Assembly (NCBI GenBank): GCA_021029095.1
Contig: JAJOHG010000010.1
Coordinates: forward strand, 744,001-808,000
DNA: 64,000 bases
From: Phellopilus nigrolimitatus
Taxonomy: Eukaryota > Basidiomycota > Agaricomycetes > Hymenochaetales > Hymenochaetaceae
Direction of reading: 5' to 3'
The translations under genes were made by a program, and so were the position numbers. Positions 21,377-31,768 of this stretch are shown here, piece after piece. The notes under the pieces are model-generated. The model was not told where the DNA came from. It ran no database searches and saw only the letters and a program-made list of their open reading frames with translations. Within the stretch, counting starts at the first letter, position 1. Every line of letters starts with the position of its first letter.

Positions 21377-22820
21377 TTATTTATGGTCGGCCTTGCTGAG
21401 TCCCCAGGTCAACCAGCTTCCTGCCGAGCTGGTTGGCAGGTCAGCACCCCAGGTGATAGCGTAATGGTCGAGTACGAGATTAAGCTCTTCTATTTCATCG
21501 AGCATCTCCAATCGCGTGATCCTGTAACGAGCAAACAATATTAGAAGGAAAATAAATTCAAGCCAATACCAACGCAGGATTGAACGGATGCCAGATGCGA
21601 TCAAAATAAATAAATAGATGAATGTCATCAAAAGTGTGCTTACCTAAAGAGTTCATCCTTTGGAATGTACACGTTCCGGATCTCCTTGAGCGTGAGGGCT
21701 TTTGATAAAGTGAATCCGTGCTCGGAGAAGCGATGCTGGAGGGACGACAAGGAGGTATACGGCTCTGCCCCAGGCAATTCAACGTTCCGCGTCTGTCGCA
21801 AATAAGTAGAGCGGATGTCAAAGGCGTTCCAAATCAATTGACCAGTAGCTTTTACCTTCAGATTAGCTTTCATCACTCGTCCAAATGCGTCATCGAGACC
21901 AAACATCTCATAAACTATAGAGCCGAGCGGACCGAAACCGCGGAAGTAGTCGGTGAACCACGCTATGACGGCGGATGATGCGGAGGGTTGCATATACGCC
22001 AATACACATTCGAACAAGAGCAGGGTCGGAATTTCACGATCAAGTACAAGCTCCGTGCCATCGTGGGGTTTGGAAAATAATGAAGAGAGCGTAGAAGAGG
22101 GCGGTGAACGGAGATCCGCGGGAAGAAGTTCGTATACGGTGGAGTGCAGAGACGTGCCGCCATTGCCTATCAAAATTTATTACATTTTTCTCACAGCGGA
22201 ATGGCGCATTCCGACAAGGACGTACCGACAATCACTTGCTCTGGCTCGCCCAGCACTGAGCTCAAGTCCTTGTTCTTCCGGATCGTCATCGCTTTCTTCA
22301 TCGTGATCTCTGGGAAGTCTATTTCAATGTACTTGATGACATTATCCTTCCGCTTATCATTCTATCTGCTAATCCGTATGAGCGGCGAAAAGCCATAATG
22401 ACTGTAGCAACGCACCGCGAGCCTCCAGAACCTTGTATCGGAACCCGCACCGAGACTGACGATTTGACACTTTTTATTGTCTGAGTCGCACAAGTCGATC
22501 CATGATTCTACCAGTCGGTCAATGCTCTCTGAGCGCACATACGTCCCGATATTGATAAGCGGTGGACGCGGAGGTTGCAGATGCGCACGCGCCACGAAAT
22601 GTCGTGCGAAAGCGTCAGACAAGTATCCCTTCTGGACGGCTGAAAGACGTGCGAGTGAAGCGTCTGAGTCGGTTGCACGTATGGGCGCATCGGCGTCGTG
22701 GTGTCCGGGAGGATACATGGCTGCAAGCTCGTCGGTTGTGGTTGACGTCAAGGCCCTCACAAGTAGAACGTCACGCCTCTCAGTCAATTGTGTGACATTT
22801 AGTGATCCGTTAGTGACCAT
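21377..22820 (-). CDS. ppm1: Leucine carboxyl methyltransferase (PP2A methyltransferase, LCM1/Ppm1)
   Basis: This enzyme methylates the C-terminal leucine of the PP2A catalytic subunit using SAM, which controls holoenzyme assembly. The start is taken at 22820 (MVTNGSLNVTQL). Family landmarks are ATDSDASLARLSAVQKGYLSD, RPPLINIGTYVRS, the SAM loop QIVSLGAGSDTRFW, YIEIDFPEITMKKA, LLLFECVLAYM and YEMFGLDDAFGRVM, ending in ITWGADLPTSSAGSW..LSKADHK at 21377. Introns fall after RFWRLA, after the EQVIV block, after VMKANLK and before ITRLEM. No frame breaks were found. The N-terminal extension before the DASLARLS box is longer than in yeast. Only 128 bp separate it from the divergent TIM22 gene. Confidence 0.88.
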
Positions 22821-22948
22821 CTGTGACAAAAACTTGCCGATTCACCGCGTCTGCCATCTGGCGTGGACACAGACTCCGGAGTCATCTTGCTTTCTCATTT
22901 TGCTTTGCTGTGGTCGTTGTGAGGCATCAGCGAGGCTAACGAGCGGAG
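22821..22948. promoter_or_regulatory. Short bidirectional promoter between ppm1 and tim22
   Basis: 128 bp between two divergent start codons must carry both promoters. No TATA box is evident. Bidirectionality is inferred from layout only. Confidence 0.5.
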
Positions 22949-23613
22949 ATGCCATGGCCACCAGTGACTCCCGTTTTTGCTGCGGGGCAGGAGCCTCTTC
23001 CGCCGGGCATGACAGAGGCCGACCGTGCTCAGCTCAATGAAGGGCGCAAGTACGAAAATTACATGAAGAATGGTGCAGAGTCATGTGTCGCAAAGACCGT
23101 GCTCGCAGGGGTCGGAGGTACGTGCTATAATCATTTGCTTTGAAATATAAAGTGAAATTGAAGTGTGGTGTTTTCTCTCGAGCCAGGACTCGCCATCGGC
23201 GCGTTTTTCTCGCTCATGTCGGCCTCGTTCGCATACGAGGACCCCTTATTACGGCAACAGACACACTCAAATCTCAACACGACCCAGAAGGCTCGTGAAA
23301 TATTCAAGGACATGGGAAAGGGTATGTGGAAAAGCGGGAAGGGCTTCGGTAAAGTCGGCGCCCTCTTCGCGGGTCTGGAGTGCGCCGTGGAGTCCGTGCG
23401 TCCAGTCTAGCTCAGCCCACTTAATCACAGCTGATTTTCTGTCACTAGTATCGAGCAAAGAACGACATGGTGAATCCCGTAGTCGCAGGCTTCTTCGCCG
23501 GTGGTATTTTGGCTCGCAACTCTGGTCCTAAAGCGGCCCTTGGCGGTGGGGCGGCTTTCGCGGCGTTCTCCGCTGCTATAGATTTGTTTCTTCGACGAGA
23601 GACCTCCGAGTGA
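22949..23613 (+). CDS. tim22: Mitochondrial inner-membrane translocase subunit TIM22
   Basis: TIM22 is the channel of the carrier translocase that inserts multi-spanning proteins into the inner mitochondrial membrane. Three exons, 22949..23117, 23187..23395 and 23449..23613, give 180 residues without breaks. The N-terminus [19 protein letters not shown] is typical, followed by [31 protein letters not shown], the loop [47 protein letters not shown] and a terminal helix ending [10 protein letters not shown]. The two conserved cysteines (ESC and GLEC) are present. Length fits the family. Confidence 0.95.
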
Positions 23614-26600
23614 GTGCTGATATTTTCAGCCATATTACCCGGGCGCGTTCACTGACATGAGGTTCTATCAAGTGACGATGATTAGCATCTTCATTATCTG
23701 CATTGGCATTAAATTATCATCATTTTGTTTTAGTTTTCACTTATTTTGCAACCTAATAATGGCTATCTGCAGCATCGTCACTCCCAGGCACCATTGGCAG
23801 GGCAGTTCTGCAGGCGCTTGCTCTTACTATCACTAATCGGATCATGGACAGTAACGCTCGACGCTCGTGCAAGCAAGGAAACAACCTACCTCATGACTGC
23901 AGGAACTCTGCAACCGTAACTCCGACCTCGTCGGGCTATAACTAGTGTTTCGTTGTTAATCAGCGCTTAAACGGTCATAGTCTTGGACTTGCACTCTAAT
24001 TTATCTACCTTGAGGAATTTGTCCTTTGACCAATGGAGACCAGTGCCTCAGCTATCTCTGATGGTCGACACTATCCGTGTTTAATGCTTAAAACCTCTTC
24101 GCCTTGGACGAAGTATGTCTATGTCTTCGAGTTCTTGGGTCTGTCCTGATACCTGTCGGCTCGCGCGCCGTACCTGGCTCTAGGGGATTTAAAGTTTTTC
24201 GAATAGGGACACTCCAAGTCATCTCATTACATATTGTCTCTTTCGTTGGGTCTGGCCAGACGTTAATTCGCGACTTTCTGATCCGTGGATTCACCAGTTA
24301 TTGTACCGCAAATTTCTGTTTTCCCGGACCGAAATCGTTCAGCATCAACGACATCCCCATCGATGACCGACTGAGGGTCTAATGCCTGAAGTCCAGACTG
24401 CAAGCAATGGGGGTGCGGAGGGTAAAAACTTCTTATTTGCTCCATCGCTGCATCATTTTCTTGCCGCGCATCCGTACACCCGAATGCCGTGCCCTTACAC
24501 GAGTTGTCCTTTGCACTTATTCCTCGGCAAACTCGACTCGGTGAAGACACCTTTATCGTCTCAATTCCGCCAGTGTAGTTGGATCTCATATTCGGTCGTA
24601 CGTTGGTCTTCTTACCTTTCTTTCTCTCGCGATCGTCGCTCTTGTACAGCTTATGAGTCCCCCTCGGACTCAAAGGTTTCGTTCATTATGCTCAGGACTA
24701 ACACAAATCGGTAAAAGTTATCCGCATAAGCCCGGTTTTCTTATTTCCAAATGCAGAAGTGCCTAAACCTTTCTACCGTCACGTTGAAGCAGAAGAATGT
24801 CAATTTTGAACTTCAATCGAGAATATGTTACAGCGCAAAGCGCTCGACGGCGAACTGTCTCTGCTTTTCTGTATATGAGGCAGTCAGCCACTCAATACGG
24901 CTATGTTTCGAAGATCCGCGTGTACGTTACGCCATTCTTCTCCCGTCGAATAGGTAATTTCTGATTTAAATTTAGTTCCTCATTCGAGCCCATGCACGAC
25001 CTCTGAGCTTCTTCCCTCATTTATCCGCAGAAATAGATCTCCGGCTTTCCTTTGGGGAAGAAAACGGTATTTTATTTCTATCAATTGACACAGTGGTCAG
25101 CGGACGCCACCTACGTCTCTAGGGTTTTGGAAATCAAAAAACCTTTCCACAAATAATAAAACCTACGCACTTCCCTTGGGGATAAGGACTACCTTGCCGT
25201 GGTCCCAGGGCTCACATCGTTTGGCTGTGCTAAATGTTCCAATCCGTGAAAAGGAAGCTCCTATTTACAGGTCTCACGGAGAAAGGAAACCTTTCAAATG
25301 CTTACAATCAATGTGCATGGGTCCACTAGACTGCGAACCGAAGACCTAATGGTATTAACATGGGCTGACGTCTAACAGTACAGTTGACAACCTCCCTCCC
25401 GGTGTCGGAGCCAAACTAGTCTAGTAGCGGAAGTCGGGCGCGTCCGTACATGCGTCACTGTGCTTCTCCTACGTAGATACTTTGGGTAACCAAGTAGTGC
25501 TCAGGGTTCGATTACCTATCTGGTTGAATGTCTGAAAGATTAGAGTAAAGTGTGATTATCGGTACGTCTACTTATTTATCTTAGTTTAACCAGGATCGTA
25601 TTTGGAACACGCTATAACCACAAAACAGAACCTACGCACTTCCATCGTGCTGACTTTTCTTACCGCCGCATTTGTCTCGGACCGCTTTTACGAATCAATC
25701 TGACCTCGATCTTCGAGTCTAAGCGATCTGGTCTGACCGCATTGCTACTCCGTTCTTGTGCTATATTTATTCCTTGACGCTACACAGCTTTCCGTTGATA
25801 TAGCAAGGCAATCTGTCTTCGCTTTTCGGCCAGCTATGCAAGTCCGGCTCCCAGGTGGATATAAAGCGGACGCTCGCAGCGACCTATTGGGTTGTGCACC
25901 TTACAACTGGAGACTGTAGTCGCCGCGCCGAAGACGTCTTCCCATCTTTGGAAGGAGGATTTTCCAACTAGTACGCATTCAGCTGACGAACGGATGTTTC
26001 CCTAATAGACGCTATGTCCTTCAATGCAACTGCACATCTAATTGAATAAGAGAGTGTAATGGCCGCTTTAAACCCACTTCTGCACTTTGCGAAGTCGGCG
26101 ACGGCCGTCCGTCATTGGACATGTCGCGACTGCATCCAGAGCATGATGTGGCTTGCTGATACGTTTTCCGGAGGGCCAGATACCGATATCGGCGGAACGT
26201 GACCTTCCTAATTCGAGCTCTAATGGAAAACGAATAGCAGCCAATTTGCATCCGCATCTGTCCAATCCAGTATTCACTCGTGAGGCCATGTACCTGTGTA
26301 CCTATGTACCTATGTACCCGCGTACCCGTCGGTGCCAGAGCGTTGTTTCCTTGTCTTGCGCCGTGTTTGGGGAACCCTGAATTGGTTTATATCACACGAG
26401 TTTCTCCGCTTCCTCCGCTCTGGTGGTCTATCTTCGCTCCACCTTTTTTAAAGCCCTCGTCCGAAAATGTGTACCTTTCCTCTAGGACGGGATAAAAGCA
26501 CACGAAGAGACAACTCTGTCTGCCAGCACGGCTCCCTTATAGCCCTACATCTTATATATTCGCCTTTCAGGCTGCTGCGTGTACTCGGCGTCCGCAACTC

Positions 26601-26626
26601 TAACTACCTGAATCACTGTCGAACAA
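23614..26626. other. 3-kb gene-poor region, probably decayed repeats
   Basis: No frame with a recognisable family in either strand. ACCTACGCACTTCC occurs twice (25165 and 25634), each preceded by an A-rich CCACAAA-like block. A GTACCTAT-type microsatellite lies at 26290-26328. The composition is more AT-rich than in the flanking genes, which would fit an eroded transposon, but no LTRs, terminal repeats or polymerase motifs were found. The last few hundred bases are the lactate dehydrogenase promoter. Confidence 0.45.
26290..26328. repeat. GTACC(T/C)NT microsatellite
   Basis: Five imperfect 8-bp units of GTACCTRT/GTACCCGC type in tandem, about 300 bp before the lactate dehydrogenase 1 start. 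Confidence 0.7.
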
Positions 26627-28470
26627 ATGGCATCTCTCATCTCAGGCCCGACGGTCGCACAACACGCAAGTAGGGAAGATTGCTGGATTATCGTCCACGG
26701 AAAAGCGTACGATGTAACTGAGTTCTTAGACGGTGCGCTTTTGTTTCCTTGTCATGTTTTCGTGTGTTGAGAGCCATTACTGATCTCGTATCGTGTGTCC
26801 ATCTGTCTTTTTGTTTAATTCAGAGCACCCGGGTGGCGCGAAGATCATACTAAAGTACGCCGGAAAAGATGCGACGAAGGGATACGACCCGATCCACGCG
26901 TCAGACGTCATCACTTCGCATCTTCCGATAGAGAAGCAGCTTGGCGCTGTCGATCTAGCCACACTCGTAAATGGCGTAGAAGAGCTGACTCCGGAGGAAG
27001 TCGAACGTGCCGCCCTCTTCGCCGCTCTCCCGCCGATCTCCGACATCATGAATCTCTACGATTTCGAAGTTCTTTCCAGGAGGCTGCTTCCCCCGAAGAC
27101 ATGGGCGTACTATAGCAGCGCCGCTGACGACGAGATCGCTATTCGCGAGAACCACAACGCGTTCCAGCGCGTGTGGTTCCGCCCGCGCATTCTGCGGGAC
27201 GTGAGCAAGGTCGATTTCAGCCATACGATCCTGGGTTGCAAATCGAGCATGCCGATCTACATCTCGGCGATGGCGCTCGGAAAGCTCGGCCACGCCGATG
27301 GCGAGTTGAACCTCACGCGCGCAGCTGGCAAGAACGGCATCATCCAGATGATCTCGACTTTCGCATCATTCACTTTTGACGAGATCGTCGATGCCGCCGC
27401 ACCTGGACAGGTACTCTTCTCTCAGCTGTAAGCACGCTCCTTTTTCTAATGTTTTCGAGCTATACGTTCAAGTCTGACCGTATTATAGCTATGTGAACCA
27501 GGACCGTGAGCTTACGCGCAAGTATGTGCAAAATGCCGAGAAGCGGGGGGTCAAGGGATTGTTCATCACTGTCGACGCACCGCAGCTCGGACGCCGTGAG
27601 AAGGATATGCGTATGAAGAACGCGGCTGACAGTAGCAACGACGCGGGCGCCAAAGTCCAAGCGGGCCAGAAGGTCAACAAGGGCGAAGGCCACACTCGGG
27701 CCATAAGTGTACGTGCACAATCGCCAAGTCATTCAGGTCAAAATGATAATCAAGAGACTTTAAACTAAACAGGCTTTCATCGACCCTGCGCTTAACTGGG
27801 ACGACATCAGGTGGTTCAAGACCATTACGAACAGTAAGCCATCGCATACAGTCTCGTCGTCATTAATAGATGTACTTACTTTTTCTTTCTCTTCAGTGCC
27901 TATTATTCTCAAGGGTGTGCAGACTTGGGAAGATGCAGTCCTTGCCATCGAAATGGGTGTCCAGGGTGTAGTTCTCTCCAATCACGGCGGTCGACAAATG
28001 GACATGGCGCGTTCCGGTCTGGAGATCCTCGTTGAGGTCATCGATGAGCTGACAAAGCGCGGGCTCTGGCCAAACCCGAACTTCCAACTCTTCGTCGACG
28101 GCGGGGTACGGCGCGCGTCAGACGTGATCAAGGCCCTCGCTCTCGGCGCAAGTGCTGTCGGCATCGGGAAGGGCTTCCTCTACTCTTACTGCGCCTACGG
28201 ACAGGAGGGCGTTGAGCACGCGCTTAAAATTTTGCGTGACGAGATGGAGATGAACATGCGCATGCTTGGCGTTGCGAGGCTGGACGAACTAAGGCCTGAG
28301 ATGGTGGACGCACGGGGCCTGGCAGTGCACACTGTGCCGAGCCCGGAGCATGTTTTATCTAACAACACATGTGAGCTTCCCTTGGTGCACTTTCCGTCTG
28401 GCTTGTCTGACAGGCGTTTGCTACAGACGAAAAACTTCAGCTCGTGCAGTTCAAGGACTCGAGGCTCTAA
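26627..28470 (+). CDS. Flavocytochrome b2-type L-lactate dehydrogenase 1
   Basis: It is an FMN-dependent 2-hydroxy acid dehydrogenase fused to a cytochrome b5 domain; the family oxidises L-lactate to pyruvate and passes electrons through the haem. The b5 part (HASREDCWIIVHGKAYDVTEFL, EHPGGAKIILKYAGKDAT, YDPIHASDVI) holds both haem histidines (HPGG and PIH). The flavin barrel has SSMPIYISAMALGKLG, FITVDAPQLGRREKDMR, PIILKGV (catalytic Lys), LSNHGGRQ (catalytic His and Arg) and LFVDGGVRRASDVIKALALGA. About six introns; the last joins NNT to YEKLQLVQFKDSRL. No frame breaks. Unlike yeast Cyb2 there is no long presequence before the b5 domain, so it may stay outside the mitochondrion (inference). 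Some family members use other 2-hydroxy acids. Confidence 0.92.
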
Positions 28471-28992
28471 TTATTCCAATTCTACGCATCTGTACATTAG
28501 ACACAAAAATATACACTTTATATACAATTGCTTGCATTGCACAACAAAATAATGGAAAAAGGAGAAGGATTGTTATCGGGCAACAAAAGTGTCAAACTAG
28601 TAAGGATTCTAGCCATCAACGATCCTAAAGGCAGAAGTTACGCGCTAGATGCGAACGAGAACGAGAACAGTTCACGAGTTTAGAGATTGGACTCAATGTA
28701 CTTCCAAATACTTTCGCCGATGATTAATGTCATGGTGTTTGCATGCGGTTCAGATGGGTGGGCATAACCCTAGATGCACATGTCTGAACTTGACATAAGC
28801 GTTCGCTACGCGTTGTTGTGCTCTATTTACGCGTGGAAGTCACGTTATTCGGTTTCCTGCAAATTTGTGAAATTTATGCACTCCAAATGGTGTTCCGAGA
28901 AGCTGGCTCGACATTGATAGAAAATAAATAATTTTTGAATATAAAGAGTAAAATCGACCAAATTGAACGCATACTGATCGAAGACCGACCGA
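28471..28992. other. Intergenic between convergent genes
   Basis: 3' flanks of lactate dehydrogenase 1 and of the spermidine-synthase-like gene. No gene or structured element recognised. Confidence 0.6.
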
Positions 28993-31072
28993 TCAGTACG
29001 TGGCCCAAACATAGTCTGGAAGTACAGTCCTCATCACTGTGGAAATCATCATTAGTCAAAAAGCTAAGTTCGAGAGCTTGGAAATGACGGCAACAAACCT
29101 CTCCAGTGGTCTAGTGCTCCCTTATCCTGCCACTCGCCGAGAGGGTTCCGCTCGTCTGTCAGCGTCCAATCATCCTCGTTTTCCAGGTCGCCAAGGATCA
29201 GATCCGCGCGTACCTCACGGTCAGGGAAGACGCGCAAGACATGCTCGCGGAGATAAGACGAAAGATAGTCAGGCCGCGATGCTGGCCGAAATGTCAAAGG
29301 CTTGGAAGATGAAGAGCAGAAAAAGACCTATAGTAATGTTTTTAGTTAGGGCTGAAAACAAGTTAGGTGAGTGGAGGGCGCAGTGTGCTAACCATGTTGA
29401 TGAATTCGGAAGTTAGTTTCTCGTCGGGCGAGCCTGGGTTATAGTCATGGAAAACGCGGCACTGCCCGAAGCTTTTCTTGAGGGTGAGGAAGACTGCCTT
29501 GGCAGAGTCGCTTCCGATCATCCCAGCAAAATTCTACCGGGAAAAGAAGGCGTTAAGACATTTCGAGAAACTCCTATCCATGTAAACCAGCTTACGACAG
29601 CGACAATACCGTCGGAGCTCAGGACTTGCTTGAGATCTTTCCAAAACTCTGACGTGAACAGATGCGCGGGAACACCTCCGCCAGAGAAGCAGTCGTGCAC
29701 GATAATATCATAAGTCTCGTTCTTCGAAGCCACGCGACGGGACACCCAGCTGCGGGCGTCCTCGATGTTCACCGATGACGGTTGAGGCATTCCGAAATAA
29801 TCCCGTGCTGCATGATAGACGGCTGGGTCGATCTCAACTATTGACGTGGATATACCATGCTGCATAAATGCCTGCGCTGCTATGCCAGCGCCGAGACCGC
29901 TGAAAGCTTCGAGTAAATATTTTGTGTTCGAGATGACGGGTGCTCGACTTACATTATCAAGGCATCCTTGTGTGGCGTCTCCTTCTCTTGCAGCCTTGCA
30001 GCCTCCTGGAGGACGAAGGCGCTGTAGATCGAATCGCCGAGTCTCACATTATTTTTATCCCGGGCATATACTGCATCTTTGTCCATTTTCGCGAGATGGT
30101 TATCCCCGATCCACACGCCACCAAGCAGACTATGGTCAGCGCGCAAGAAGCGGAATCCGTGTGTGTAATCCTCCCCGACGATGATACGGCCAGTCACGCT
30201 TGGCGTTGACGAGAGGATACGGAGGAGTCCATTCGGATGAACGTAAGGGAGCGAGTGAAGGCGAGTTGGAGGGAGTGAAAGAGCAAACAAAGTTGCCAAG
30301 ACAGGGAAAATGATAGGACTCAAGATATTCTTTCGCGCCTTTTTTGCAGCGACAATACCCTGTTTCAAAGTAGTCTCGGAGAGGAATCCGGTGGCAGTTA
30401 TGAGCCAGCCAAATACAATGAGCTAACCAATTTTTATTGTTATTTTTGGGTAAAGCGCAGATAGGCAATCTGCGCACAAGTATGGGTGGACTGAAAATTC
30501 TACCGAAAGGTACAGAACTCCACGCCTTTTGCGATCGAATGCTCACAGTTGCAATTGCAATAATTACAAGTGCATTGATAGTACGTGATCTACCCGTCTT
30601 TAACGATAAAACCTCTTAGCATATTAGAAACTATAGTTCTTTAGGAGCTTACCGTCAGAACTCGCACCCCGTCTAACGTCAGATATACAACTGGTGCCAG
30701 CACAGGAGTATAGGCAAGCAGAGGTCCCAGTACTGGATTCCCAAGGCGCGCTGTCCAAGACGATAGCCAATGGAATGCAGGTGGTGCTATACAAACAAGC
30801 CCGCTCAAAAGCGGAATCCGAGAATCACCAAGTGGTTCACCAACTGGCAAGAAAGTAAACGACGCAAGAAGCACAATAACAGTAAGCTTGAGACACAGCG
30901 TCGCCGCGAGACCTCCAAAAAGCGGCGTGAGTTCGTCTTTGGCGACGAAGATGGCGAGAGAGAGCGTGGCAAGAGATACAGCTGTCTGAATTACAAGCAC
31001 TGGTTTCTTCGTAGTCACTGGAGACGCAACCGGCGGGACTTTCGACGATGTAGACGACTTTTTGCGCGCCAT
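28993..31072 (-). CDS. Membrane-anchored spermidine/spermine-synthase-like methyltransferase-fold protein
   Basis: The first exon starts MARKKSSTSSK at 31072 and encodes several hydrophobic helices (VLVIQTAVSLATLSLAIF, LCLKLTVIVLLASFTF, LSGLVCIAPPAFHWL). A second hydrophobic block follows (ILSPIIFPVLATLFALSL). The catalytic-like part has GRIIVGEDYTHGFRFLRADH, GDSIYSAFVLQEA, GLGAGIAAQAFMQHG (SAM/dcSAM loop), IVEIDPAVYHAAR and YDIIVHDCFSGGGVPAHLF, then FAGMIGSDSAKAVFLTLKK and a C-terminus ending LPDYVWATY. The membrane-plus-spermidine-synthase layout is common in fungi and bacteria, but whether such proteins make polyamines is not established. The last intron joins DHWR to VMRTVLPDYV. No frame breaks found. 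Confidence 0.8.
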
Positions 31073-31768
31073 TTTGTTCGCCAAAGCCGGCTTCGGCGTG
31101 ATAGTTGCAAATGCGCAACCAGCGTCGACGTGGCAAGGAACATGGTCGTCGTTTCGTCGGCGACTCGGCGTAACAGTCGGCGCTTGCTGATTGATTATAT
31201 AATACTACACTCGCTGACCAATGACAGAAGATTCCTCCTCTTTCCAATGATGACAGAAACTTCGTCTTTCCTACCGAAATATATCTTCCTACCGCTTTCT
31301 CTGTCAAATGAAACTCCGTTTTCGTCTCTAATGATGATCCTAAAAAGCTGCAGTGAAGTTTCTCGAGATGATAATTTCTGACAAAAGCAGACCCACCATC
31401 TCAAGTCAATTGGTCATGGATAAACATGCTCAATGCGTCTAGCTACAGATCCATTGCTGACCTCAACCGACGAGAGGATGCTAGTTCTTGTCTATGGTTT
31501 TCTACGTTTCTCCGTCTACCCCTGTGGCTGGGCAACTAAACCGACATCGTAGCCCTTCCTTCCCTTTGTCATGTTTTCTTAACCAGCACCTTACTGCTCC
31601 CCGAATTCGCTAGTTCTCCGACTCGATATTCGTAAGTCGCCAAAAATATTGGAGGGCGCAGTGTTCTACCGCACTCGAGTCATTGCGACTTGCAGTGGGA
31701 TATAAAGCCCTTCAGCATGTCCGAAGAGAATTTATCAATCCAATTCTCTGTGGCATATCGAATCTCAC
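31073..31768. other. Divergent promoter region
   Basis: About 700 bp between divergent start codons of the spermidine-synthase-like gene and the Zn2Cys6 factor. No gene recognised; open frames here overlap the neighbouring coding region antisense. Confidence 0.6.

Noticed and set aside
25501..25530. tRNA-like GGGTTCGATTACC
   Set aside because: No acceptor or anticodon stems can be paired around it.
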